A DNA stretch of 64,000 nt, from positions 62,001-126,000 of the forward strand of contig JAJQCQ010000093.1 of the NCBI GenBank assembly GCA_021202635.1, given 5' to 3'. This stretch comes from Lachnospiraceae bacterium. GTDB taxonomy: Bacteria; Bacillota; Clostridia; Lachnospirales; Lachnospiraceae. Below the pieces are notes generated by a model that had not been told where the DNA came from, ran no database searches, and was given only the letters and a program-made list of their open reading frames with translations. The position numbers and the translations under genes were made by a program. Position 1 is the stretch's first letter. Each line of letters begins with the position of its first letter. Positions 1 through 7,839 of this stretch are shown one piece after another.

Positions 1-514
1 TGCGCCATAGAAGCATCATCTACTTCCCACTCGATCCCGGCAATCTCACTATCTACGTCAATATTTTCATTTTCACACCATAATCTTCCTTCAAGGGTTA
101 CAGTGTCACCTACCAGGCAACATTCAACATTTGTTGCTGAAGCTCCAGTTCCACCAAAGAAAAGGCGCAATTCTCCTTCTACAGCAACGCTAACTTTCAC
201 ACGTACCCCTGTTGGCGAAACAAAGGTCAAGGTATATGTGCCGCCGGTTTTCAATGTTCCAGTGGAAGAAATATAATACGTTACAAGACTGCCATCTTCA
301 TTAGCGGCATAGGGGCCTAAAGCAGAAGTAGAATCTATAGTAATCGCGTCACATACTTCATCGTCAGAATCAGTGCATACCCAATCAGAATTGCTGAAAG
401 TCAAAGCTCCTAACTCAGATGATACAGTTACTTCCACGCCAAAAGAAACGTCATCATTTACCATCAGTTCATCATATTCACTGGTATATCCGGCAATTGA
501 CGAATCATATTTTT
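1..514 (-). pseudogene. Downstream -1-frame continuation of the LRR surface protein (partial)
   Basis: No start codon with a ribosome site was found here. Read in the -1 frame from the A-run at 510-515, the minus strand is open to position 1 and continues the LRR product sensibly (KKYDSSIAGYTSEYDELM and onward). The encoded stretch is beta-rich and acidic and contains a motif like GGTYTLTFVSPTGVRVKVSV, as in extracellular Ig-like modules. I read it as the C-terminal half of the gene starting at 1372, separated by a one-base change. The end of the gene lies outside the window. Confidence 0.6.
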
Positions 515-1372
515 TATCTCGATATTTGTAAGACTGCATTGACCATACTGGAGTACATCAGTTAAACAGGAATTACTGGATCCAATTGTGAGATCGCCTT
601 CCGTTCCGGGATAAAAAGCATAAGAAAGGCTAGTACAACCAGAAAATGCTTCTTTGACAATATTGGTAACTGAAGCTGGTATAATGATACTGGTCAAATT
701 TTTACAATTGTAGAACAAACCGTTTGATATACTGGTAATATTATTAGAAAGCACAATAGATGTCAGACCCTTACAATTAAAAAATGCTAAATAATCAATA
801 AATGTGACACTGTCTGGTATTTCAATAGAGGTTAGGCTATTGCAACTCATAAAGGCTCTACCACCAATGGATGTAACACTATCTGGTATGGTGATTTTTT
901 CTAAGTAAAACATATAATAAAATGCCAAAGCACCAATAGATGTAACACCATCTTCGATTTCTATTTCTGTAACATATCGACGTATATAATCTACAGGTGT
1001 ATTACCAGGAATAGAATAGTCTTCCATGTCTCCTGTGCCAGAAATAGTCAATTTTCCCGTATCATCCAGAGTATATGTTACATTGTCTCCCCATGTACCA
1101 CTTGCAACTATACTTACAGCCGCTGGTTCATCCGATGGGTCATCTGCTTCTTCTACAGACACAATAAAGTTTTCTTCTGCCTGTACATCCTCTGTTTCAG
1201 ACTCTGCTGTCGATTCCGTTTCATTTGAAACCGCTTCTTCCGTTTCCACTTCGTCTTCTACAGACAGTACAGCATCATCTTCAACAATAACCGCATCATT
1301 CGCAAGTGACACACTCGCAGGTGTTGTAAGCAGCATTACAGTTGCCATGAATAGTAACAATTTCTTTTTCAT
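464..1372 (-). CDS. BspA-like leucine-rich-repeat surface protein, N-terminal part (frameshifted)
   Basis: The product starts with a signal peptide (KKKLLLF followed by a hydrophobic stretch), then an acidic Glu/Ser/Thr-rich spacer to about residue 90, then LRR_5/BspA-type repeats with the recurring pattern 'IPDSVTSIG..AF..C..L' (about residues 130-270). Such proteins are secreted and bind surfaces or other cells. The start is the ATG preceded by GGGAGG. The frame ends at 464, but the -1 frame stays open from there to the window edge, so this is probably the front part of a longer protein broken at a six-A run (510-515). The specific ligand is unknown. Confidence 0.75.
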   Translation of the reverse strand: MKKKLLLFMATVMLLTTPASVSLANDAVIVEDDAVLSVEDEVETEEAVSNETESTAESETEDVQAEENFIVSVEEADDPSDEPAAVSIVASGTWGDNVTYTLDDTGKLTISGTGDMEDYSIPGNTPVDYIRRYVTEIEIEDGVTSIGALAFYYMFYLEKITIPDSVTSIGGRAFMSCNSLTSIEIPDSVTFIDYLAFFNCKGLTSIVLSNNITSISNGLFYNCKNLTSIIIPASVTNIVKEAFSGCTSLSYAFYPGTEGDLTIGSSNSCLTDVLQYGQCSLTNIEIKNMIRQLPDIPVNMMN

Positions 1373-1410
1373 AAGCTTATCCTCCCTCTTTGATAGTGTT
1401 TTTATTAATT

Positions 1411-1447
1411 TGTAACACTTACATCCATTCTAAATGCAAGTGTTGCA
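1411..1447. promoter_or_regulatory. Dyad over the LRR promoter, candidate operator
   Basis: TGTAACACTT (1411-1420) and AAGTGTTGCA (1438-1447) form an inverted repeat with one mismatch in ten around a 17-base centre. The dyad covers the -10 box and the spacer of the LRR gene promoter. A small XRE regulator is encoded divergently 70 bases away and is an obvious candidate ligand, but that link is inference. Confidence 0.4.
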
Positions 1448-1455
1448 AAAGTCAA
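1427..1455 (-). promoter_or_regulatory. Sigma-A type promoter for the LRR protein gene
   Basis: On the minus strand TTGACT (1455-1450) and TAGAAT (1432-1427) are separated by 17 bases and lie about 55 bases upstream of the start codon at 1372. The match to consensus is good. Confidence 0.65.
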
Positions 1456-1514
1456 CTGAATATCCCATAATTTCCAGGTTTTTTCGGGAACTATCATAAG
1501 ACGGGAGGTTCACT

Positions 1515-1733
1515 GTGATCGACTATACTCCATTCTGGGCGACACTGAAAAAATCATCTGAGACAACCTATACTCTCATAAATGAGCGTCATATTTCCAG
1601 CGCCACCATAGACAAGCTTCGCAAAAATAAACCGATGAATACGACGACCCTTAACGATCTTTGCCGCATCCTGGATTGCCAGATACAGGACATTTGCCAA
1701 TATGTCCCATCTGAAAACGACCAAATGTTGTGA
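1515..1733 (+). CDS. XRE-family helix-turn-helix regulator (small)
   Basis: The 72-residue protein is a single Cro/CI-type HTH domain of the short class: 'SSATIDKLRKNKPMNTTTLN' is the recognition region and 'LCRILDCQIQDICQYVP' the final helix. It starts at GTG with GGGAGG seven bases upstream. It is transcribed away from the LRR surface gene, with a dyad in the shared region, so local autoregulation or control of the neighbour is plausible. The target is not known. Confidence 0.8.
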   Translation: MIDYTPFWATLKKSSETTYTLINERHISSATIDKLRKNKPMNTTTLNDLCRILDCQIQDICQYVPSENDQML

Positions 1734-1831
1734 TTGCGGCTGATCCGCCTTGATATCATCTTACAAAATCAAACAGGATACGGCTTGCCGCAAACACTCT
1801 GCCTGGCTCTGCGCCTAAAACCAAGACTGCA

Positions 1832-1868
1832 AAAAGCCGCCCTCCCACTTGACCGGGAGGACGGCTTT
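1832..1868. terminator. Bidirectional intrinsic terminator
   Basis: AAAGCCGCCCTCCC pairs with GGGAGGACGGCTTT around an eight-base loop, with one mismatch. On the minus strand it is followed by five T, serving hpf. On the plus strand it is followed by a T-rich tract, serving the XRE gene. Confidence 0.75.
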
Positions 1869-1954
1869 CTTCATTTCTTTTTTCTATTCGTTTTATGCCT
1901 TATGCCATGTTCCGTTTTACCGGATTCTATTTTTTATCACGAACCGCCCAGCTC

Positions 1955-2482
1955 TCAATACTCTGGCTCGATCAGTCCGTAGGTGCCGCCTTTTCTCTTA
2001 TAGACGACGTTCACCTCTTCTGTCTCCGCGTTCCGGAATACATAGAAGCTGTGTCCGAGGAGCTCCATCTGTACGCAGGCGTCTTCCGGATACATGGGCT
2101 TCATGCCGAAATGTTTGGTGCGGATGATCTTTACTTCTTCTAACGGCTCGGACTCTTTGTCGATGAACTCCTGGCGGAAGTTGCTGCCGCCCTGGTGACG
2201 GTCGATGATTTTTTCCTTGTATTTGCGAAGCTGGCGCTCGATGACTTCTTCCACAAGGTCGATGGAGACGTACATGTCGTTGCTGACCTGCTCGGAGCGG
2301 ATGATGTTGCCCCGTACCGGGATGGTCACCTCTATTTTCTGTCTTTCCTTCTCAACGCTCAGCGTGACGATGATTTCGGTGTCGGAAGTAAAATAACGCT
2401 CGAGTTTTCCAAGCTTTTCCTGAATGGTGATCCGTAAATTGTCAGATACCTCAATATTTTTTCCACTGATAATAAACTTCAT
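1955..2482 (-). CDS. hpf: Ribosome hibernation promoting factor, long form
   Basis: The N-terminal S30AE/YfiA domain (about residues 1-100: KFIISGKNIEVSDNLRITI...) binds the decoding region of the 30S subunit. The C-terminal domain (about 115-175, KHFGMKPMYPEDACVQMELLGHSFYVF) dimerises 30S subunits, giving inactive 100S ribosomes in stationary phase. The length of 175 residues fits the long HPF of Firmicutes. I chose the ATG at 2482 because AAAGGAG lies nine bases before it, whereas the ATG three codons upstream abuts the ribosome site. It is a single gene with its own promoter and terminator. Confidence 0.93.
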   Translation of the reverse strand: MKFIISGKNIEVSDNLRITIQEKLGKLERYFTSDTEIIVTLSVEKERQKIEVTIPVRGNIIRSEQVSNDMYVSIDLVEEVIERQLRKYKEKIIDRHQGGSNFRQEFIDKESEPLEEVKIIRTKHFGMKPMYPEDACVQMELLGHSFYVFRNAETEEVNVVYKRKGGTYGLIEPEY

Positions 2483-2514
2483 ACTGTCCATCTCCTTTAC
2501 TTGATGATAGGGTC

Positions 2515-2542
2515 ATTATACCATATCTTTCGGATTTTACAA
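2515..2542 (-). promoter_or_regulatory. Promoter for hpf
   Basis: TATAAT (2520-2515, minus strand) has TTGTAA 16 bases upstream (2542-2537), and the hpf start is about 30 bases downstream. The surrounding region is very AT-rich. Confidence 0.6.
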
Positions 2543-2680
2543 TAAAAATTTCCAATTTTTTCAAATAATTCAAAATCTTATTGTGTATTCTCTACAATTT
2601 TTTGAAAAATCCTGGCAGAAGAGACGCAGTCTTTCGCACACGGTGCTCTGTCTTTTTCGCTTCTTCGTTTTCCACGGCAA

Positions 2681-3457
2681 TTATTTGTTGCAGATTTCCA
2701 GAATTTTCTGATAGGAAAGCGCTCCGCCGAACAGGTCAAGGGCGCTTCCGACCGTCACATCCACGCGGTCTTTGCCCGCTTCACGCAGCAAGCGCAGGTC
2801 CTCGTAGCTGCCGACGCCGCCCGCATAGGTGACAGGCCGTTTTCCCCAGTTTCCAAGCAGTTCTGCCACCGGAAGCTCGATTCCGGCGGATTTCCCTTCT
2901 ACGTCTGCCGCATGCACCAGGAACTCATCACAGTATCCAGACAGATCATCGAGCGTCTGCCGATTCAGCGGGACGTCCGTGAAGTTCTGCCAGCGGTCAG
3001 TCACGATATCATATTCTCCCTCTTTTTTGCGGCAGCTCAGATCCAGTACCAGATGCTCTTTCCCGATCTCGCGGACAAGACGCTCCAGATTGTCATATTG
3101 GATGCGGCCCTCCCGAAAGACATAGGAGGTTACAATCACGTGCGATGCTCCGGCATCGAGAAAAAAGGCCGCATTTTCAGCGGTGACACCGCCGCCAAGC
3201 TGCAGTCCGCCCGGATAGGTCGCCAGGACCCGCAGCGCCTGTTTTCGCGTAGCTTCATAATAAGGAGAGGAAACCGGATTGAGGAGAATCACATGACCGC
3301 CCTTCAATCCATCTTTTTGATAAAGGCTCGCATAATAGTCCGCATCCTGCCCGGAGACAAAGTTTTCACTGGCCTGATCTCCCTGATCCCGCAGGCTGCC
3401 GCCTACAATCTGTTTTACTTTTCCGTTATGTATATCTATGCATGGTCGAAATCTCAT
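2681..3457 (-). CDS. hisA: HisA, ProFAR isomerase of the eukaryotic/fungal type
   Basis: This is a (beta/alpha)8 barrel enzyme that isomerises ProFAR to PRFAR in histidine biosynthesis. It begins MRFRPCIDIHNGKVKQIVGG and has LQLGGGVTAENAAFFLDAGA and VTYAGGVGSYEDLRLL phosphate-binding loops. The insertions and HVILLNPVSSPYYEAT segment match the eukaryote-like HisA form found in some Clostridia rather than the usual bacterial HisA. I start at 3457 (259 residues): homologues begin here and AGGAC precedes the ATG. No other his gene lies in the window. Confidence 0.85.
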   Translation of the reverse strand: MRFRPCIDIHNGKVKQIVGGSLRDQGDQASENFVSGQDADYYASLYQKDGLKGGHVILLNPVSSPYYEATRKQALRVLATYPGGLQLGGGVTAENAAFFLDAGASHVIVTSYVFREGRIQYDNLERLVREIGKEHLVLDLSCRKKEGEYDIVTDRWQNFTDVPLNRQTLDDLSGYCDEFLVHAADVEGKSAGIELPVAELLGNWGKRPVTYAGGVGSYEDLRLLREAGKDRVDVTVGSALDLFGGALSYQKILEICNK

Positions 3458-3612
3458 GATGTCCTGTTGTCCTTTCTTTTGCCCTGCTATACTCTGCATT
3501 CCCTTTGCCAGAGATCTGTTGACAATCTTTTCTTCTCTCTTCTTTGCAGGATAAAAATCCGTTTGATTGTTTCCTTTTTCTTCACCAGACCAGGAATTCT
3601 CATAAGCATCCG

Positions 3613-5274
3613 TCACTGTACATTCTGCACGACTTCAATTCTGCAACGATGTTCCTTCTTCTTTTTGTCATACCCAATTCCAACCAGCAGCACCCGTCCG
3701 GTGTGACGTTTTCTTTCCGCCATCTTTCCCTGAAATTTCAGTATATACTTCCGATCTTTGATCTGAGCGATCGCCGTCTCCGGCGTGTCATCCACTTTTA
3801 GTTCTAGAATGATTCCATCATCACCCGTTCTTTCCGGATAAAAAATAAAATCCGTATAACCTTCTCCCGCCTTATTTTCTCTTTCTACATAATACGAGTC
3901 ACGCGCTGCCAGATAAACGAGATTCACGATCGCGGTCAGTTCGGTCTCATCGTTGTAGTCCAACAATGGAGTTTCTGTATCGTGAGCAAACTGCAGAATC
4001 TCCTCCATCGTCTTCGTATCGCCTTTCATCGTGGCATTCAACATACGTTCTGACTCCACCGCCAGGCGATTGATATAGCCAAGATTCTCCCTCTCCCGGA
4101 TAGTCTTCGCAAATTCATCCATCAGCTCCCGGTTCGGGATATGAACCTTACCGTCCTCATAATTCAGAAACCCATAGACCACCATCGCGGAAAGTATCTC
4201 ATTACGCGTGGTCAGGTTCATCGATGTAGCCGCAAACTCCTCGACTCTTGCAGACACTGCTTCCCCAGCCACCATAAGCGCCACATCCTTTTTTACATCG
4301 GCGCGGTCATTCATGATGTAAGTGGAAATCTCGCCATAGGTGCCTGTTGCTGTCCAGTAGCTTCGAATCCGGTTGCGCGTCAGCGCTTCTACCACAGATC
4401 GCGGATTATACATTCGCTCCTGGGACGGGGTATGGTAACCGTCATACCACGCCTTCAAATCCTCTCTTGATATCTCGCAGTTCGAGGTTCGTTTCCGATA
4501 TCTGGCATAAAGCTCATCGACTTCGGTTTCCGTAAAACCAAAATATTCACTAAACAGGTCATCCGTAGCCATTGTATATTCCTGAAAGTTATTGATCGTA
4601 GACCCACTCGAATACTTCGCAATCGGGAGCACACCTGTCATATAGCTTAGCGCGACATAACCCGTATCCTTTGTCATGGCCGCAAGCCAGTTGATAAAAC
4701 TTTTCCTGTCCTCATTCGATGTATAAGATTTGTGAAAGATACAGTCCCATTCGTCAAATATTAAAATAAACTTTTCCTGTGTATCTGCATAGATCAGTCC
4801 CAGAAAATCAACAAGAGAAAGGCCTTCCCAGTAATCTGTATCCGGAAAGCGTTTTCTTAAATCCCGGATCAAAAAAACTTCTATGCTGTTTATAAATTCG
4901 TCATAGCTTTTACTTATATTAGCAGGTTTAATAAAATTAATATAAATCACATTGTACTGATTCATATGCTCCCGATAGTCCAACCGTTTATTGACTGGCG
5001 ATACCTCCGTCATACCTTTCTCAGAAGCCTGCGCTATTTTTAAAGAATCAAAAATACAGCTGCTGTCAACTCCCTTACTAAAGAAAGCCCCAACCATCGC
5101 CGCCATTACAGACTTGCCAAAGCGTCTCGGTCTGGTGATGCAGATATGATTATTTCCTTCTGCCACGAATGGAATCAACACTTTCAACATAACAGTTTTA
5201 TCTACAAAATATGGTTTTTTTGTCTCACTTTCATAAAGAGAATACGCCTGCGTACTATTCAGATAATACCCCAT
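3613..5274 (-). CDS. AAA-ATPase-like protein with C-terminal PD-(D/E)XK nuclease-like domain
   Basis: The N-terminal part (residues about 1-290) is the PF09820-type AAA-ATPase-like domain: it has the typical FVDKT opening, a P-loop-like RPRRFGKSV and a Walker B-like FILIFDEWD. The C-terminal part (about 430-550) is the PF08011 PD-(D/E)XK-like domain, with YTDFIFYP and GIILELKV supplying the D...ExK residues. The 553 residues equal the family length. The family is abundant and often multicopy in gut bacteria, and its function is unknown; a role in mobile-element biology or defence is speculation. It lies downstream of a truncated RhuM gene. The start at 5274 has GAGGAGG upstream. Confidence 0.85.
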   Translation of the reverse strand: MGYYLNSTQAYSLYESETKKPYFVDKTVMLKVLIPFVAEGNNHICITRPRRFGKSVMAAMVGAFFSKGVDSSCIFDSLKIAQASEKGMTEVSPVNKRLDYREHMNQYNVIYINFIKPANISKSYDEFINSIEVFLIRDLRKRFPDTDYWEGLSLVDFLGLIYADTQEKFILIFDEWDCIFHKSYTSNEDRKSFINWLAAMTKDTGYVALSYMTGVLPIAKYSSGSTINNFQEYTMATDDLFSEYFGFTETEVDELYARYRKRTSNCEISREDLKAWYDGYHTPSQERMYNPRSVVEALTRNRIRSYWTATGTYGEISTYIMNDRADVKKDVALMVAGEAVSARVEEFAATSMNLTTRNEILSAMVVYGFLNYEDGKVHIPNRELMDEFAKTIRERENLGYINRLAVESERMLNATMKGDTKTMEEILQFAHDTETPLLDYNDETELTAIVNLVYLAARDSYYVERENKAGEGYTDFIFYPERTGDDGIILELKVDDTPETAIAQIKDRKYILKFQGKMAERKRHTGRVLLVGIGYDKKKKEHRCRIEVVQNVQ

Positions 5275-5333
5275 TTCCTGCACCTCCTCATTTTCGAAGT
5301 ATCGGACATTCCGTCTTCCTCTTTACAGATATT

Positions 5334-5846
5334 TTACCACTTAGCAGGTACCTGTGTCGATAAGGAAAAGCCTAAAATAGATGAAAAACGCTTTATCACC
5401 TTTTCAGAAGAACGAATGTCCCGTATGCGGGCCAGCAACTCATCAAAGTAATTGCCCCCGCCCAATCGCTTCAGCCGATCATCGTCCAGCGCAAATCCTT
5501 TTTTCATGTACTCTTTCAGGATGCCACTCGCCCACATGCGGAACTGCGTCCCTCGCAGGGATTTCACCCGATAACCGACAGAGATGATGACATCAAGATT
5601 ATAATATTCGACTTGGTAAGTTTTTCCGTCAGTAGCAGTTGTTGCAAATTTTGCAACAACTGCCGGTTTGAAAAGCTCGCCCTCAGTAAAAATGTTTTTA
5701 ATATGTCGGGATATGGTCGATTTGTCTCGCTGAAACAGTTTTGCCATCTGATCAATAGACAGCCAGACCGTATCCTCATCAAAGGTTGCCTCTATCTTTG
5801 TCAACCCATCTTCCGTTGTATACATAATCAGATTTGATTGGCTCAT
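5334..5846 (-). CDS. RhuM-family protein, C-terminally truncated
   Basis: The N-terminal part matches the virulence-associated RhuM family: 'VWLSIDQMAKLFQRDKSTISRHIKNI', 'YYNLDVIISVGYRV', 'FRMWASGILKEYM' and 'ARIRDIRSSEKV'. Family members usually have about 330 residues, whereas this one stops after 170. After RSSEKV the residues no longer resemble RhuM, and no other frame restores it, so the second half is missing rather than shifted. Its ATG overlaps the stop of the upstream small XRE gene (ATGA). It is likely a decayed remnant; the function of RhuM is not well defined. Confidence 0.75.
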   Translation of the reverse strand: MSQSNLIMYTTEDGLTKIEATFDEDTVWLSIDQMAKLFQRDKSTISRHIKNIFTEGELFKPAVVAKFATTATDGKTYQVEYYNLDVIISVGYRVKSLRGTQFRMWASGILKEYMKKGFALDDDRLKRLGGGNYFDELLARIRDIRSSEKVIKRFSSILGFSLSTQVPAKW

Positions 5847-6043
5847 TGCTCGTTTGCCTCCCTGTGAATGTTTTCCATTTGAATGTAATAGGCCAGCAAA
5901 CGAATCACATATTCCGGTGCGTGTCTGTTGCCCAGTTCCCAGTCTGTGACCGTCCTATAAGGAATTTGAAAGAATTCACAAAAGTCCTTTCGGTTCATAC
6001 CTGTACTTTCTCGCAGCTCTCTGATTCCGTTTTTATTTTCCAT
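5843..6043 (-). CDS. Small helix-turn-helix protein upstream of rhuM
   Basis: The 66 residues fold as a compact XRE-like HTH: 'IRELRESTGMNRKDFCEFFQ' and 'IPYRTVTDWELGNRHAPEYV' are the two halves. Proteins of this type are common next to mobile genes in Clostridia. It has GGAG upstream of the ATG and overlaps the rhuM start by four bases, so the two were co-translated. A partner role with RhuM is inferred only from position. Confidence 0.75.
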   Translation of the reverse strand: MENKNGIRELRESTGMNRKDFCEFFQIPYRTVTDWELGNRHAPEYVIRLLAYYIQMENIHREANEQ

Positions 6044-6108
6044 GTCGTTTCTCCGTTCATCTCCGCTGCAAAATCTGCCGCCGGCAGCGCTCTCCGTATG
6101 TTAAAACA

Positions 6109-6250
6109 GAATCCCGCCTTGCGGGATTCTCGCGCTGCCGCGCGTCTGCGCCAGCAGACAATTTTCTCTGGCGCGGCATATGCATCCCCCGGAGTTTTTT
6201 GTCCAACAGGGAAGTTCGGAGGACTTTTCTACTGGATAAAAAATGCGTTG
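6109..6250. repeat. Composite dispersed palindromic repeat (families A and B)
   Basis: A hairpin GAATCCCGCC/GCGGGATTC is followed by a CGCGCTGCCGCGCG block and by ATGCATCCCCCGGAG, TTTTTTGTCCA and a pairing TGGATAAAAAA. The first half has the layout of the family A repeats (for example 6811-6900). The second half closely matches the family B copy at 48024-48086. Confidence 0.55.
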
Positions 6251-6317
6251 CGTATCTATCATAGCATACGCCAGACAAATACGCAACGCATAAATTCAGT
6301 AAATCAGGCTGCCCGCC

Positions 6318-6782
6318 TCAGTCATTCGTCTCATTCCCGGTGAGCGCGTCACCGACATCTTCCACGCCATCTATGACATCTTTGCCCGCGTCGCCGACAC
6401 CATCCACGATATCGTCTCCCGCATCGCCCAGATCATCCGCAATGGTTCCGTCCTCATTGGCCGTGTTGTTTTCATTCGTTCCATCCGTACCGTTGGTTCC
6501 TGCATCTGCATCGGTTCCGCCGGTTCCGTTTTCGTCTCCCGTCGCGTCATTTACGAGGCCGTTCTCATCGGTTCCATCGTCTGCCGTACCATCTGCTGCA
6601 CCATCATCGAACCCGCTGTTCGTATCCGCATCATCCCGGACATCCTCCGCGTCACTCTCATCCGTGTTGGCTGACTCCTGCGTTGTGTTATCGTCGACAG
6701 CATCATCCGCGCCGCACCCGGCCAGCATGGCCATACAGCACACACAGGCAATACACAATACGTACTTTTTCCAGAGTTTCAT
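6318..6782 (-). CDS. Acidic, Asp/Thr/Asn-rich lipoprotein
   Basis: A short basic N-terminus and hydrophobic stretch end in the lipobox LAGC (Cys23), so the protein should be lipid-anchored outside the membrane. The remaining 130 residues are low-complexity and highly acidic (repeats such as GDAGDDIVDGVGDAGKDVIDG), without a recognisable domain. A disordered spacer or cation-binding role is possible, but nothing in the sequence proves it. The start has AGGAG nearby. Confidence 0.75.
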   Translation of the reverse strand: MKLWKKYVLCIACVCCMAMLAGCGADDAVDDNTTQESANTDESDAEDVRDDADTNSGFDDGAADGTADDGTDENGLVNDATGDENGTGGTDADAGTNGTDGTNENNTANEDGTIADDLGDAGDDIVDGVGDAGKDVIDGVEDVGDALTGNETND

Positions 6783-6810
6783 TTTTTCTTTCTCCTTTAC
6801 ACTTTTATCA

Positions 6811-6900
6811 AATCGAGCAGGGAGTTTTTCTCCCTGTTCGCCCGCGCTGGCCGCGTCTGGCGTTAGCCAGAAATATTCCCTGCGCGGCCGTGCGCATTAT
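6811..6900. repeat. Family A dispersed palindromic repeat
   Basis: It begins AATCGAGCAGGGAG, folds back with CTCCCTGTTCGCCCGCGC, continues with a second hairpin (CTGGCGTTAGCCAG) and ends in TGCGCATTAT. The same start and end occur at 9242, 15664 and 25541. Confidence 0.65.
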
Positions 6901-6989
6901 AACCGCAAACGAACGAATGTCGTTTACTATAATATGTACATTTGAAAGATTTTTTATTCTGATTCCGTAAAGAAGCATTGCTCTTTTTT

Positions 6990-7093
6990 GGTAACAGTTC
7001 AGAACAGTAGGCGGTCTGCGGCCTGCTGTTCTGAATAATTACTTTTTTCGCAGCACCTGGCTTTTCTTTTCGATGTTATTCTGAACAGTTACC
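6990..7093. repeat. 104-bp element with 15-bp inverted ends and a nested hairpin
   Basis: GGTAACAGTTCAGAA (6990-7004) is repeated inverted at 7079-7093 with one mismatch. Inside, CAGAACAGTAGGC (7000-7012) pairs with GCCTGCTGTTCTG (7021-7033). The structure is like a MITE. With the family A copy it fills the 381-base gap between the lipoprotein and FMN-like genes; I see no gene in that gap. Confidence 0.55.
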
Positions 7094-7163
7094 AATTTGG
7101 CGCATAAAATAAGTCCTTCCTGAAATATACTGTACCAACAAGTCCTGTACGTGAGGAAAGCTT

Positions 7164-7829
7164 ATGAGTTCCGGTCCGAAAATCATGGTTTTTAAGCTGA
7201 GAGAAATTGTATACACACTGATTCTGGCGTTTTTTGTGATTACACTGCTCCTCTGTCTGATCCTGATGTTTACGAAGAAGAGTAGCGGCGATGCCGGAGA
7301 AGCACAGACAAATACGAATGTCACGCAAAGCACAGGCACAGAGCAGGAGAACACAAATGGGATTCTGAATTCCGAAGCTGCGCAGAGCAATTCGGATGAG
7401 ACGCAAACACAGAGTAATTCCACCGAAGCACAAATGCAGGGCAATTCCGCCGAAACGCAAACGCAGAACGGTTCGGACATCACAGAAACCGCCTCGGTAG
7501 AAGCAAATCCCACGTCAGTATCCGGCAGCAGTCCCTATATCGCCGGGGTCTACACCTCCTCTGTCAGGCTGGGCGACGCGGAAGCGGATGTACAGGTCAC
7601 GGTGAGCTCTGACCGGATTCTGGCAATTGAGCTGGTCAACCTGAGCGAAGCGACGGAAGCAGCCTATCCGCTGGTGCCCTCTGCTCTGGAAAATCTCGCG
7701 TCCCAGATTCTGGAAAAACAAAAGCTGGACGGCATCACCTGCTCTGCACAGACCAGGTATACCTCCCAGCTTTTATTCAATGCTGTCTCAAAAGCACTCT
7801 CCGTCGCCAAAGCGACGGAAAGCTCATAA
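7164..7829 (+). CDS. Membrane-anchored protein with degenerate FMN-binding-like domain
   Basis: Residues 11-35 form one transmembrane helix, followed by a Gln/Thr/Asn/Ser-rich linker (about 45-115). The C-terminal 100 residues (YIAGVYTSSVRLGDAEADVQ ... RYTSQLLFNAVSKAL) have the layout of the extracytoplasmic FMN_bind domain, to which FMN is covalently joined through the final Thr of SGAT-x-TS. Here that motif reads AQTRYTSQ, so the usual SGA is missing although Thr/Ser remain. It may be a non-flavinylated paralogue. The start has GAGGAAA upstream and it is converging with the DUF1576 gene. Confidence 0.65.
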   Translation: MSSGPKIMVFKLREIVYTLILAFFVITLLLCLILMFTKKSSGDAGEAQTNTNVTQSTGTEQENTNGILNSEAAQSNSDETQTQSNSTEAQMQGNSAETQTQNGSDITETASVEANPTSVSGSSPYIAGVYTSSVRLGDAEADVQVTVSSDRILAIELVNLSEATEAAYPLVPSALENLASQILEKQKLDGITCSAQTRYTSQLLFNAVSKALSVAKATESS

Positions 7830-7839
7830 AACGGTTGCA

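Noticed and set aside
5334-5846. rhuM repaired by a frameshift
   Set aside because: All three frames after RSSEKV were read; none continues RhuM, so the end is missing rather than shifted.
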